Shown: positions 6,990 to 14,420, numbered from the stretch's first letter. The stretch is DNA of 38,624 bases from Candidatus Kaiserbacteria bacterium RIFCSPLOWO2_01_FULL_45_25 (GCA_001781415.1 MFLT01000008.1:249036-287659), one strand, 5' to 3'. Numbers and translations: made by a program. Notes: a model not told the origin generated them from the sequence alone.

Positions 6990-7035
6990 GCTCTCGCAAA
7001 ATTTCGTAGCGAATGCGTAGAAATTTTACAAGAGC
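6990..7035 (-). repeat. Acceptor-stem mimic of tRNA-Arg(GCG) enclosing a hairpin
   Basis: On the minus strand GCTCTTGT (cf. tRNA 5' end GCTCTCGT) pairs with GCGAGAGC, and inside AAAATTTC pairs with GAAATTTT. It is a short analogue of the 5' mimic seen upstream of tRNA-Arg(TCT). Confidence 0.55.
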
Positions 7036-7082
7036 TTTTGACCAGAAAATCAAGACGACTTTCCGTGCCCCAGCATCATACA

Positions 7083-7553
7083 TCAAAATCCAAATTTTTC
7101 CAGCACCTTGAACATGAGGGGTTCTTCTAGGAGTTTTTCTTCGAGTTTGCCGGCCATAATGTCCTCAATATCATCAATGTATTCCTCGGGGAGTGGAATA
7201 ACAATTATGGGCATAAAACGCCGCTTTGATAGCACCAGCAACTGTGGACCGTGTTCATCCTCCTCATCAACGTGGTATGCCGATAAGGTTGAATATGGGT
7301 ACAATTGGTCATCTACTCGAATTCCCCGCACTGAGACGGCAAATGGGATAACCCGAGGCTTCTTAGCTGCTGAGACAGCCAGCGCTCCTCCTGCCACTCC
7401 CACCAATAGTGCAAATAGCACATTATTGAATAATACAGCCGCAATAATGAGCGCACCAAAGATGATGGCAAGCACCACATACCAATCAGCCTTCTTTTCA
7501 GTATAGACGTATTCTGGGGCTTCCCACGTGACAGCTCTAGGTGTTTGTTCCAT
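7083..7553 (-). CDS. Two-TM membrane protein with a soluble C-terminal domain
   Basis: The 156-aa product has a short N-terminus, two adjacent hydrophobic segments (about 25-64) and a C-terminal alpha/beta domain (about 70-156) with a possible PH-like fold (VSVRGIRVDDQLYPYSTLSAYHV). I do not recognise a named family. TACAAT lies 7 nt before the ATG (leaderless). It is followed on the same strand by the tRNA-Arg(GCG) region. Confidence 0.75.
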   Translation of the reverse strand: MEQTPRAVTWEAPEYVYTEKKADWYVVLAIIFGALIIAAVLFNNVLFALLVGVAGGALAVSAAKKPRVIPFAVSVRGIRVDDQLYPYSTLSAYHVDEEDEHGPQLLVLSKRRFMPIIVIPLPEEYIDDIEDIMAGKLEEKLLEEPLMFKVLEKFGF

Positions 7554-7560
7554 TACAAAA

Positions 7561-7566
7561 ATTGTA
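7561..7566 (-). promoter_or_regulatory. -10 box of the 7083-7553 gene
   Basis: TACAAT on the minus strand, 7 nt upstream of the ATG. Confidence 0.55.
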
Positions 7567-7649
7567 TCACAGAAAGAGTGTACTTTTTGCAGGTTATTTG
7601 GTAGTATCTGTTGCTAACGGCAGGAAATAACTCCCTTGCTTACATATAT

Positions 7650-7736
7650 GGAGAGATGGCTGAGTGGTTGAAGGCGGCAGTCTTGAAAACTGTTAGGGGT
7701 GAAAGCTCCTCGAGGGTTCGAATCCCTCTCTCTCCG
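7650..7736 (+). tRNA. tRNA-Ser (anticodon TGA)
   Basis: Class II tRNA: acceptor GGAGAGA/TCTCTCC, anticodon stem GCAGT/ACTGT around CTTGAAA (anticodon TGA, reads UCA/UCN), long variable arm (about 7694-7713), T-arm GAGGG-TTCGAAT-CCCTC, discriminator G. CCA is not encoded. Confidence 0.95.
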
Positions 7737-7753
7737 CAAATACAAAATAATGC

Positions 7754-7772
7754 GCCTTTGGGCGCTTTTTTG
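7754..7772 (+). terminator. Terminator of tRNA-Ser
   Basis: GCGCC-TTT-GGCGC (with an extra G) followed by TTTTTTG. The arms extend outward (TCCGCAAAT and TTTGCGGA), reaching into the tRNA acceptor end. Confidence 0.8.
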
Positions 7773-7774
7773 TT

Positions 7775-7820
7775 TGCGGAAAGAAAGTAAAGCGTGAGAC
7801 GCTTTACGTATGGATTCGAA
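7775..7820 (+). repeat. Inverted copy of tRNA-Ser 3' end split by a hairpin
   Basis: TGCGGA (7775-7780) is the inverse of the acceptor end and GGATTCGAA (7812-7820) the inverse of the T-loop. Between them lies a perfect hairpin, GTAAAGCGT-GAG-ACGCTTTAC (7787-7807). Same layout as behind tRNA-Arg(TCT) and tRNA-Lys. Confidence 0.75.
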
Positions 7821-7883
7821 TTGGGTTGTTTCCGAACCCATCTCAAATTTTGTAGTCAGGAATTTGTTAAGGTTTCTGTCTGA

Positions 7884-7889
7884 TATAAT
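7884..7889 (+). promoter_or_regulatory. Extended -10 of the 7897-8370 gene
   Basis: TGA-TATAAT (consensus -10 with TGn extension), 7 nt before ATG 7897; supports that start over the upstream in-frame ATG at 7810, which lies inside the tRNA-derived repeat. Confidence 0.7.
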
Positions 7890-7896
7890 TTCTAAT

Positions 7897-8370
7897 ATGT
7901 CAGAAAAAGTATTTCACGGTTCTCCAAAAATATTTGATGCAGAAACTGCAAACCCACGTTTAAATGAAAGAATAAATGAAAATGGAGAAGTTATCTTCAG
8001 TGAAGAATCTTTTCACGCTACACCACACGAATGGATTGCTCTGGCTTACACCTATACTCCAAAGCCAATTGAGGGATTAAGTGGCGACAATGCTTTTTAC
8101 AACATGGGAGTTAATCTTTATTCAGATGAGAAAACTGTAGTCATCTTTGGTATTGGCTCACTAGAAGAAAGCTTGGTACATCTCTATGGACAAGGGGGTT
8201 ATCTATATCACTTTGATAATGGTGACTTTGTTTACAAAGAGGGGCTCGGAAGTCAGGAGGTGATTTCCACTTCACCGACAACACCATTACATATGGAGAG
8301 GATAGAAGATCCGGTTAAAAGAATGACAGAGCTAGGAGTAACCTTTGACTTCGTTGATGTTTCTAAGTAA
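7897..8370 (+). CDS. Uncharacterised 157-aa protein
   Basis: The product begins MSEKVFHGSPKIFDAETANPRL. The phrase FHGSPKIF followed by FHATPHEWIALAYTY resembles the N-terminal part of ADP-ribosyltransferase-like/YjcK-like proteins (Y/FHGS motif), but I cannot confirm a catalytic set. No signal peptide or membrane segment. The AT-rich coding sequence has its own extended -10 promoter and is followed by a bidirectional terminator, so it is monocistronic. Confidence 0.7.
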   Translation: MSEKVFHGSPKIFDAETANPRLNERINENGEVIFSEESFHATPHEWIALAYTYTPKPIEGLSGDNAFYNMGVNLYSDEKTVVIFGIGSLEESLVHLYGQGGYLYHFDNGDFVYKEGLGSQEVISTSPTTPLHMERIEDPVKRMTELGVTFDFVDVSK

Positions 8371-8423
8371 TTATCGTATTTACCTGGATACAGTTCTTAA
8401 GCTATAACTAGCCTATACATAAT

Positions 8424-8456
8424 AAAAAACACCCAGCCACTGGCGGGTGTTTTTAT
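8424..8456. terminator. Bidirectional terminator
   Basis: AAAAACACCC pairs with GGGTGTTTTT around an inner GCCA/TGGC; A- and T-runs on both sides serve the convergent genes ending at 8370 and 8470. Confidence 0.85.
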
Positions 8457-8469
8457 TTTATTTTTCTAA

Positions 8470-8883
8470 CTACACACTCTTCGCTAACAACTGTCGGTAC
8501 TGCTCGCGGTGATGCCAGAAGAAGTAGACGTTGATGATAAACATAATATTGCCTAGTAGTGCACCACTGGTTAATAGTCCCCCATCCATGAAAGCATGGA
8601 AAGCGACAACGTTTACTGTCACAGGAAATACCAACACCGCAGCCAAAGCTGCTCGCTTAGTCCACAAAAGTACTAAGCCCACCACAAACACTATCGCATT
8701 AATCACCGTGATGTACATTGCGTCCATTAATATCTTAATGAACAAATACGCTTCGGGAGTATGGTAGTACTCTGGCTTTGGCTCCACATCAGCCCCGAAC
8801 ATGAGTCCGATTAAACTAACTACTGGTAATAAGATAATAAGACTGAATACTACTTTTGAAACAATATAAATATATTTTTGCAT
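8470..8883 (-). CDS. Four-TM membrane protein, unknown function
   Basis: The 137-aa product is almost all membrane: hydrophobic stretches near 8-29, 48-70, 75-95 and 98-122. The loop after the first helix contains VEPKPEYYHTPEAYLF. No family recognised. It starts 5 nt after the stop of the VOC-family gene on the same strand, so both are probably co-transcribed. Confidence 0.7.
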   Translation of the reverse strand: MQKYIYIVSKVVFSLIILLPVVSLIGLMFGADVEPKPEYYHTPEAYLFIKILMDAMYITVINAIVFVVGLVLLWTKRAALAAVLVFPVTVNVVAFHAFMDGGLLTSGALLGNIMFIINVYFFWHHREQYRQLLAKSV

Positions 8884-8888
8884 ATTGA

Positions 8889-9326
8889 TTATTCTTTACT
8901 TGAACAATTAATCATCCAACAGGTTCCAAACTTATCTTTGAATGAACCGAAGTAATCACCCCAGAACATTTCTTGGAGCGGCATCTCTACTACCCCACCC
9001 AGAGACAGTGCGGCAAAAAGTCGCTCGGTCTCAGCGCGAGTGTCTGGCTCGAGATTGATGTAGACGTTATTGCCTTGAATCAACTTAAAGCCCATGGAAT
9101 CAGTAGCGTCAGTCCCCATAAGGACAAAGTCTCCCAAGAGCGGTAGTGCCACATGCATTACCAAATCTTTGTCAGCTTCAGCCAGAGGCGGCATACCTTC
9201 TTGTGGTGGTGCATCACTCATACGAGCAATGTCACCAATAAACTCAGTCTTAAATACTTCTTTATAAAATAAAAACGCGGCTTCGGTAGTACGATTAAAG
9301 TTTAGATACACACTTACTTTTGCCAT
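8889..9326 (-). CDS. VOC-superfamily (PhnB/glyoxalase-like) protein
   Basis: The 145-aa product matches PhnB-type VOC proteins: VYLNFNRTTEAAFLFYKEVFKTEF at the start, VMHVALPLLGDFVLMGTD in the middle and FWGDYFGSFKDKFGTCWMINCS at the end, covering the paired beta-alpha-beta-beta-beta modules. Members usually bind a divalent metal, but many PhnB-like proteins have no known substrate. First gene of a two-gene unit. Confidence 0.85.
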   Translation of the reverse strand: MAKVSVYLNFNRTTEAAFLFYKEVFKTEFIGDIARMSDAPPQEGMPPLAEADKDLVMHVALPLLGDFVLMGTDATDSMGFKLIQGNNVYINLEPDTRAETERLFAALSLGGVVEMPLQEMFWGDYFGSFKDKFGTCWMINCSSKE

Positions 9327-9393
9327 AGGTATATTTGCTTATACTTATATACTCATAAGTGTACTCTAGTTAGATGTGAGTTCAATGTAATAA

Positions 9394-9427
9394 CAAAAAA
9401 ACCTGCGCGTTGGCGCAGGTTTTTTGT
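9394..9427 (-). terminator. Terminator of rpsT
   Basis: AAAAAACCTGCGC-GTTG-GCGCAGGTTTTTT: 13-bp stem, overlapping the last codons of rpsT on the minus strand. Confidence 0.85.
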
Positions 9428-9696
9428 TACTTAGCTCCGGCAGCTTTGACCTTGGCGGTCAAGCGAGACTTCTTACGAGAAGCGGTGTTGTCTTTGATAA
9501 CACCTCGCTTGGCTGCTTTGTCGATAGCCTTGTATGCAAGTGGCAAAAGTTCTTTTGCCTTCTTAGCATCTCCGGCTACAACAGCCTTGTTTACATCTTT
9601 AACCACATCACTCATCACGCTCTTGCGGCGAATGTTGAAGATATGCTTCTTTTTTGACTGGCGATTAGCCTTTTCTGCTCCTTTGGTTATCGGCAT
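9427..9696 (-). CDS. rpsT: Small ribosomal subunit protein bS20
   Basis: The 89-aa basic product begins MPITKGAEKANRQSKKKHIFNIRRKS and contains the S20 pattern KAIDKAAKRGVIKDNTASRKKSRLTAKVK. It binds 16S rRNA early in 30S assembly. The promoter -10 TATAGT lies near 9723-9728 on the minus strand, leaving a leader of about 20 nt, unlike the leaderless neighbours. Confidence 0.95.
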   Translation of the reverse strand: MPITKGAEKANRQSKKKHIFNIRRKSVMSDVVKDVNKAVVAGDAKKAKELLPLAYKAIDKAAKRGVIKDNTASRKKSRLTAKVKAAGAK

Positions 9697-9775
9697 ATGA
9701 TTTATTTAACGTGGGAGCACTATACGGTATTAAGAATAAAAAAGCAAGGCGTTTTCTTTATGCCGAGTAGTTGTG

Positions 9776-9781
9776 TACAAT
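9776..9781 (+). promoter_or_regulatory. -10 box of ruvA
   Basis: TACAAT, 7 nt upstream of ATG 9789; supports this start over the in-frame upstream ATG at 9771. Confidence 0.6.
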
Positions 9782-9788
9782 AAATGCC

Positions 9789-10376
9789 ATGATTCGTTCA
9801 CTCAAAGGCCAGATTGCTCAATTGGGCGTAAACAGCCTAGTGGTTTCAGTTCAAGATATTGGGTATTTGGTGTATACCCCGACTGTCCGCAAGCAATACC
9901 TGCCTGATTCTGAAATATTCCTCCACACCCACCTAGCCGTTCGCGAAACAGCACTAGATCTCTACGGCTTTGAGACTATTGATGAGCTAACCTTCTTTGA
10001 ACTGCTTTTAAGTGTCCCAAAGATTGGACCGAAGTCTGCTCTCCAAATCCTCTGCCAAGCAGACGTTCCTCTACTGGCGAGCTCAATCCTAGAACAAGAC
10101 CCGGACCATTTATCTAAAATGTCCGGCATCGGCAAGAAGACCGCCCAAAATTTGGTCAACCATCTAGCCGGCAAGATTGATGATATGAACCTGGTAGAAG
10201 CCTCACGCAATACGCCAGTAGCTCAACTATCACAGACTCAAATCGACGCTATCGACGCCCTCATTACCCTCGGTTACGACCCTCAAGAAGCACGTTCGTA
10301 TGTAATCCGCCAGGATACTACTACCGACACCAAGACTTTGGTGCAGACTGTTCTCAAGCAAATACCCATCCCTTAG
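9789..10376 (+). CDS. ruvA: Holliday junction branch migration protein RuvA
   Basis: The 195-aa product begins MIRSLKGQIAQLG (domain I OB fold, with YLVYTP); domain II carries two helix-hairpin-helix motifs (LLSVPKIGPKSALQIL and LSKMSGIGKKTAQNLV, about 70-125). The C-terminal domain III (DALITLGYDPQEARSYV) binds RuvB. RuvA tetramers hold the four-way junction; ruvB and ruvC lie 12 kb away in their own operon. A TACAAT box 7 nt upstream fixes the start. Confidence 0.95.
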   Translation: MIRSLKGQIAQLGVNSLVVSVQDIGYLVYTPTVRKQYLPDSEIFLHTHLAVRETALDLYGFETIDELTFFELLLSVPKIGPKSALQILCQADVPLLASSILEQDPDHLSKMSGIGKKTAQNLVNHLAGKIDDMNLVEASRNTPVAQLSQTQIDAIDALITLGYDPQEARSYVIRQDTTTDTKTLVQTVLKQIPIP

Positions 10377-10500
10377 AGCCAAACCACAAAACCCCATATA
10401 CTTTGCTGCTTCCCTCACTCAAACATTCACCGTATATTCCATACGTCTCATGTTTTCGTTTAGTCGCGCCTCGTATCTGGAGGTTTGTGAGTTGGCTCTT
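10375..10500. repeat. ~125-nt structured inverted-repeat element, copy A
   Basis: Ends GAGCCAAACCACAAA and TTTGTGAGTTGGCTC pair; inside, AACAT-CGTAT pairs with ATACG-ATGTT around a 5-nt loop. It is close to 88% identical (my estimate by eye) to the inverted copy at 24597-24722. Terminal stems differ between copies but remain paired. It overlaps the ruvA stop and lies just upstream of the mur ligase promoter. Either a small MITE-like element or a structured RNA. Confidence 0.75.
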
Positions 10501-10531
10501 AATAAAATAAGAAGCCCACAGTTATTATGTT

Positions 10532-10560
10532 TTGGCAAAAAGAATGATTGTCCGTATACT
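10532..10560 (+). promoter_or_regulatory. Promoter of the MurE-like gene
   Basis: TTGGCA (10532-10537), 17-nt spacer, TATACT (10555-10560); a near-consensus sigma-A type promoter. It overlaps a possible upstream TTG start, which is therefore rejected. Confidence 0.75.
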
Positions 10561-10570
10561 ATATATGTAT

Positions 10571-11857
10571 ATGGCTCAATTATTTTCCCTCCTCAAACAG
10601 CTTATTCCGAAGTCATTTTTAAATATTGTTCGTCCGCCGTATCACTACGCCTTGGCGTATTTAGCCGATGTTCGCTACAAGCACCCTTCTAGGGAAATAA
10701 CAGTGATTGGCATCACTGGCACCAAAGGGAAATCAACAGTAACTGAAATACTTACTCGTATTCTCGAGACCGAGGGTCACACGGTGGCGTCTCTTTCCAC
10801 TATTCAATTTAAAATTGCTGACAAAATTGAACGCAATCTCTTTAAGATGACCATGCCGGGGCGGTTTTTTGTACAGCGTTTTTTGCGCCGAGCAGTAATG
10901 GCTGGATGTACGCACGCAATTATAGAAATCACTTCCGAAGGCGCCAAGCAATACCGTCATCAATTTCTAGAACTAGACGCGCTGGTGTTTACCAACCTTA
11001 CCCCTGAGCATATCGAATCACACGGTTCATTTGAAAAATACAAACAAGCTAAACTCGCCATCGCCAAGCGAGTAGCAACTTCTACCAAACGACCTCGCTT
11101 CCTAGTGGCTAATGTCGACGACGAACATGGTACGGCCTTTTTAAACTTTGACGTTGAAAACGTTTTACCTTATTCCCTTAAAGACCTTTCGTTGTATTCC
11201 CTACACAAAGACAGTGTGAGTTTAGTTTTTGGTGATGTCACCATCCGTGTGCCACTAATTGGACTCTTTAATGTCTATAACATTCTAGCGGCCATTACCC
11301 TCGCGCGGTCATTTGGTATTTCTTTTACCACCATCGACAAAGCCCTTCGTACTCTGCCACCAGTAGCAGGACGAGTGGAACACTTCACTACCAGTAAAGA
11401 TGCCGCGAAGCACATAACAGCAGTGGTAGACTACGCTCATACTCCAGACTCTCTTGAGAAGCTTTACCAATCATTTCCTGATACCTACAAAGTCTGCGTC
11501 TTGGGCAACACTGGTGGTGGACGAGACAGTTGGAAACGACCAGAAATGGGTGCAATTGCGGAACGCTACTGTGACCAAATTATTTTAACCAACGAAGATC
11601 CTTACGATGAAAATCCCCGCCTCATCGTCGAGCAAATGGCTAAAGGAATTCAAAATAAAGAGAAGCTAGAAATCATCATGGACCGCCGCCAAGCGATTGC
11701 GACAGCATTTGCTGAAGCACCAGAAAATGCGTATGTGCTCATCTCAGGTAAAGGGACCGACCCATACATCATGGGGCCACATGGTACCAAGACGGTTTGG
11801 AGTGACGCGGAAGTAGTAAAAGAAGAGTTAGCTAACCTTACAGACCAATCACACTAA
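10571..11857 (+). CDS. MurE-like UDP-MurNAc-tripeptide ligase family protein
   Basis: The 428-aa product is a Mur ligase: ATP loop GITGTKGKSTVTEIL (about 42-56), a central domain with TNLTPEHIESHGSFEKYKQAK, HxxxN-like VDYAHTPDSLEKL and the C-terminal GNTGGGRDSWKRPEMG. DENPR near residue 360 resembles the DNPR signature of meso-diaminopimelate-adding MurE. The N-terminal UDP-binding domain is shorter than in E. coli MurE (495 aa). It acts in the cytoplasm in peptidoglycan precursor synthesis. ATG 10565 is an alternative start in frame. Confidence 0.88.
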   Translation: MAQLFSLLKQLIPKSFLNIVRPPYHYALAYLADVRYKHPSREITVIGITGTKGKSTVTEILTRILETEGHTVASLSTIQFKIADKIERNLFKMTMPGRFFVQRFLRRAVMAGCTHAIIEITSEGAKQYRHQFLELDALVFTNLTPEHIESHGSFEKYKQAKLAIAKRVATSTKRPRFLVANVDDEHGTAFLNFDVENVLPYSLKDLSLYSLHKDSVSLVFGDVTIRVPLIGLFNVYNILAAITLARSFGISFTTIDKALRTLPPVAGRVEHFTTSKDAAKHITAVVDYAHTPDSLEKLYQSFPDTYKVCVLGNTGGGRDSWKRPEMGAIAERYCDQIILTNEDPYDENPRLIVEQMAKGIQNKEKLEIIMDRRQAIATAFAEAPENAYVLISGKGTDPYIMGPHGTKTVWSDAEVVKEELANLTDQSH

Positions 11858-13325
11858 CCGTCCATCCTTCTCCCTTGGCTACTAGGACAGGTTCCAATAC
11901 CTGTCCTTCTTTGGTATACAACTCACCTCTAACCATATTGCCCGCACTCACAATCGCTACACCATTCCAAAGGGATTGGATTTTTAGCATGGCTTTTTGC
12001 TGGTCTTTTAAAATTTGGGAGTCACCAAACCAAGCATGTGAGATTGGGTGTACAACAAACGGAACCTCAGCATTAGTAAGTAATCTTCGGACCGCTAATG
12101 GGTCAGCACTAGAGAAGCAGAATAATATCCGAGGCACATCAGACGGGAGTTCATTTTGACTAGCTAGCGGTCCAGGTACAAAATCAAATACTTGCTGTAG
12201 TTCTGATACTCGCCCGCCCATTCCTAGCAACTGAAACAATTTACCAAAGTACATCGGAACGTATTCACCCTGTGGTACCAAGTATTGTTTATCTACCTGC
12301 CAAGCTTGTTTAGAAACACCATCATAAATAGTGGCTCGTAGTGCGGTATCAGTTGGCGTTAGTTTAGCTCGCCCACTATCAATCAGCATCACCTCAGCGT
12401 CGCTAGTTTGAAACCGTAGCCGCCTAGCCAAAGTGTCTGCTGACTGATTGGCGTCGCTGAAGCGTGAGCCTTCTGGCAAAATAATATGCGTAACGTTATT
12501 TGCCAGAGCAGCCTCAATTGCTTCACCGAGTAATTCTTCACGTTCGATTATTTCATCTGATGAGCGAATAATTTGATTATTAAATTTGGTATCTACGACA
12601 GCAATTTTGTAGTCGGCGGGAGTTGCTTCGCCAAACGGTACTTCCACAAATCCACTGATGATTAATGTCGCCAACATCCCTACCCCAAGCACCAGTCTCT
12701 TAGGGCTGGCAATATTTCGATAGCTATACCACAACGCCACTCCAATCAAGACAGCCACAATTGTCAGTAGGTATAGTCCGCCAAATTTGGCGATAAGGAT
12801 GAGGAGTTTGTGCTCAGCCAAAATATAACCAAGCTGCCCATAACTAAAAGCGGCCGTATAAAATCCATTTGGCCCTATAGTCATCACAGAAAATATTTGT
12901 GCGGCCATAACTTCGCCTATAAGCCAAAGAAATGGTAGGGCAAGTAGCGCAAGAGCCTCAAACTTTTTATGTACCAAAAAATACCAGAGCCAGCCAGCGG
13001 CAAACGCTCCTCCCACCCCCAAGAACACCGCTCCACAAATCCAGTACAAAGCGATAGCCCAAAAACCAGCCAGCGGCAAACTAAAGAAAAACCAATCAAG
13101 TGGCCAGATACTCCAACCCCAAGCTAAAGCAATCAAACTCTTAATTGTCCAAGCGGCAAAGCCTCCCCAAAGTACTTCCCTAGGAACCTTGGCCAAGCTA
13201 GTTGCGTACAGAAAGGCAACCACTCCAAGCACCCCCGTTAGCCAAAGTGTTGGTAGAACAAATGGCGTACCGAGAAATACACCAGCTAAGGCGTACCAAC
13301 CAATCACTCTCACTGAGTTAGACAT
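11838..13325 (-). CDS. lnt: Apolipoprotein N-acyltransferase-like membrane protein
   Basis: The 495-aa product has about six to eight N-terminal membrane helices (1-225) and a nitrilase-fold domain (about 240-450). The Lnt triad is present: Glu in ILPEGSRF (about 285), Lys in DKQYLVPQGEYVP (about 346) and Cys in ILFCFSSADP (about 403). The usual CYE around the cysteine is changed to CFS. Lnt adds the third acyl chain to lipoproteins. The 3' end overlaps the end of the convergent mur ligase by 20 nt. TATCAT lies 7 nt before the ATG. It starts 4 nt after the SpoU methyltransferase stop. Confidence 0.85.
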   Translation of the reverse strand: MSNSVRVIGWYALAGVFLGTPFVLPTLWLTGVLGVVAFLYATSLAKVPREVLWGGFAAWTIKSLIALAWGWSIWPLDWFFFSLPLAGFWAIALYWICGAVFLGVGGAFAAGWLWYFLVHKKFEALALLALPFLWLIGEVMAAQIFSVMTIGPNGFYTAAFSYGQLGYILAEHKLLILIAKFGGLYLLTIVAVLIGVALWYSYRNIASPKRLVLGVGMLATLIISGFVEVPFGEATPADYKIAVVDTKFNNQIIRSSDEIIEREELLGEAIEAALANNVTHIILPEGSRFSDANQSADTLARRLRFQTSDAEVMLIDSGRAKLTPTDTALRATIYDGVSKQAWQVDKQYLVPQGEYVPMYFGKLFQLLGMGGRVSELQQVFDFVPGPLASQNELPSDVPRILFCFSSADPLAVRRLLTNAEVPFVVHPISHAWFGDSQILKDQQKAMLKIQSLWNGVAIVSAGNMVRGELYTKEGQVLEPVLVAKGEGWTVSVIGL

Positions 13326-13329
13326 GCTC

Positions 13330-13782
13330 TTAATGATACAACACTATCCCACAGGCTACTGAGACATTCAGTGACTCTTTGATGCCAAGCATCGGTATCT
13401 CAACCACCCTATCTACAGCCGCCAGAATTTCTGGTGGCAGTCCCTTTGTTTCACTACCAAGTACATACACCACGTCAGCTGGTACCACGAAGTTTGTTAG
13501 TGATATAGAGTTGGGTGCTTGCTCAATCGCCACCACTGTACTCCCCGCAGCTTGGAGCTTGGCAATGGTAGCCACTACGTCTGTTGTTACTTCTGAGGGA
13601 ATGGACTCTTCAGCGCCAAGAGCGGTCTTATGGATTTCTGGCACCACTCGACCAAATCTATCCTTGGGAGACGGAGTCACACCAGCGAGCCACACCTTGG
13701 CCACGCCAGCAGCGTCACAGGTACGGAAGATAGCGCCAACATTATAGTGGCTGCGAATATCACACAAAATCACTTGCTTCAT
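13330..13782 (-). CDS. SpoU/TrmH-family RNA 2'-O-methyltransferase
   Basis: The 150-aa product carries the three SPOUT motifs: NVGAIFRTCDAAG (motif 1), VLGSETKGLP (motif 2) and IPMLGIKESLNVSVACGIVLY (motif 3, AdoMet knot). It lacks an extra N-terminal RNA-binding domain, so the target (tRNA or rRNA ribose) cannot be told. Start chosen at MKQVILCDIRSHYN; the longer in-frame ATG (13830) would overlap the divergent DoxX-like gene and its promoter. Co-directional with lnt (4-nt gap). Confidence 0.9.
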   Translation of the reverse strand: MKQVILCDIRSHYNVGAIFRTCDAAGVAKVWLAGVTPSPKDRFGRVVPEIHKTALGAEESIPSEVTTDVVATIAKLQAAGSTVVAIEQAPNSISLTNFVVPADVVYVLGSETKGLPPEILAAVDRVVEIPMLGIKESLNVSVACGIVLYH

Positions 13783-13806
13783 GCATGGTACACTACCAGA
13801 GAATCT

Positions 13807-14205
13807 ATGTTGAATCCATTTCCTATTCAATTCTTGGCTCTCCTAGCCTACCTAGTTTTACGGGTTATTACCGGGCTGGTCTTTTTTATCCTTGGCTATC
13901 GTCACTTTAGAGCTCGCAAAGAACTCACCCAAATTCTGACCCTTCCCCTCTTCCCGTTTGGAGTTATTACAACAACCGTATTTATATTAACTGAGCTGGT
14001 GGTGGGAACCTTGTTTATTCTTGGTCTATATACCCAAATCGCAGCGCTACTGGTAATTGCCATGTCACTAAAGATGATTGTGTTGCGTCCAATATTTAGC
14101 CATGTAAGCATTCCATCACGACTAATGTACTTACTTTTATTCGCTATTGGTTGTTCGTTATTTATTACTGGCGCCGGCGCCTTTGCGTTTGATTTGCCCA
14201 TTTAA
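13807..14205 (+). CDS. DoxX-like four-helix membrane protein
   Basis: The 132-aa product has four hydrophobic helices (about 8-32, 50-75, 78-98 and 105-128) and the DoxX-like order LRVITGLVFFILGYRHF ... LTELVVGTLFILGLYTQIAALLVIAMSLKMI. Role unknown in most bacteria. The start at 13807 lies about 12 nt after TACACT (13789-13794). The divergent SpoU gene starts 24 nt away, so the two share a promoter region. Confidence 0.75.
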   Translation: MLNPFPIQFLALLAYLVLRVITGLVFFILGYRHFRARKELTQILTLPLFPFGVITTTVFILTELVVGTLFILGLYTQIAALLVIAMSLKMIVLRPIFSHVSIPSRLMYLLLFAIGCSLFITGAGAFAFDLPI

Positions 14206-14210
14206 TATGG

Positions 14211-14216
14211 TATAGT
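14211..14216 (+). promoter_or_regulatory. Candidate promoter (-10) of the tRNA-Lys transcript
   Basis: TATAGT with a weak TTTGAT 17 nt upstream. Transcription from here would carry the GCTGA-TAC-TCAGC hairpin (14232-14244) and both 80-bp repeats as a leader of the tRNA. Confidence 0.45.
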
Positions 14217-14260
14217 GCTGCAACAAATTTGAGCTGATACTCAGCCTTATTTGGAACAAA

Positions 14261-14420
14261 ACGCCTTAGCCAGCAACGGTACGCGTGGACAGTGTCCCAC
14301 ACTATCCACCCTTGTTAAGGAGGGTACACTTAAAGCATATGCGCCTTAGCCAGCAACGGCACGCGTGGACAGTGTCCCACACTATCCACCCTTGTTAAGG
14401 AGGGTACACTTAAAGCACAT
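14261..14420 (+). repeat. Two exact-length 80-bp tandem repeats resembling tRNA-Lys 5' half
   Basis: Units 14261-14340 and 14341-14420 differ at three positions. Each starts with ACGCCTT/GCGCCTT like the tRNA acceptor, contains a D-arm-like AGCCAGCAACGGTA (tRNA: AGCTCAGCCGGTA) and an anticodon-arm-like CCCTTGTTAAGGAG (tRNA: CCCTTTTAAGGAG). Between these a hairpin, GGACAGTGT-CCC-ACACTATCC, is inserted. No T-arm. The second unit ends exactly where the tRNA begins. Confidence 0.85.

Noticed and set aside
7614..7846. ORFs on the minus strand over tRNA-Ser
   Set aside because: They lie antisense to the tRNA and its hairpins; the open frames are a by-product of these sequences.
10450..10692. Plus-strand ORF starting in the 125-nt element
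   Set aside because: It runs through the element and the mur ligase promoter into the mur ligase in another frame; no start signal.
14339..14400. Short leader-peptide ORF of 19 codons in the 80-bp repeat, preceded by AAGGAGG
   Set aside because: The AAGGAGG is part of the anticodon-arm-like sequence and the ATG belongs to the repeat junction; the tRNA resemblance explains both better. Not excluded, but no independent support.
14261..14420. CRISPR-like repeats
   Set aside because: Only two units of 80 bp, directly adjacent without spacers, and no cas genes in the window.
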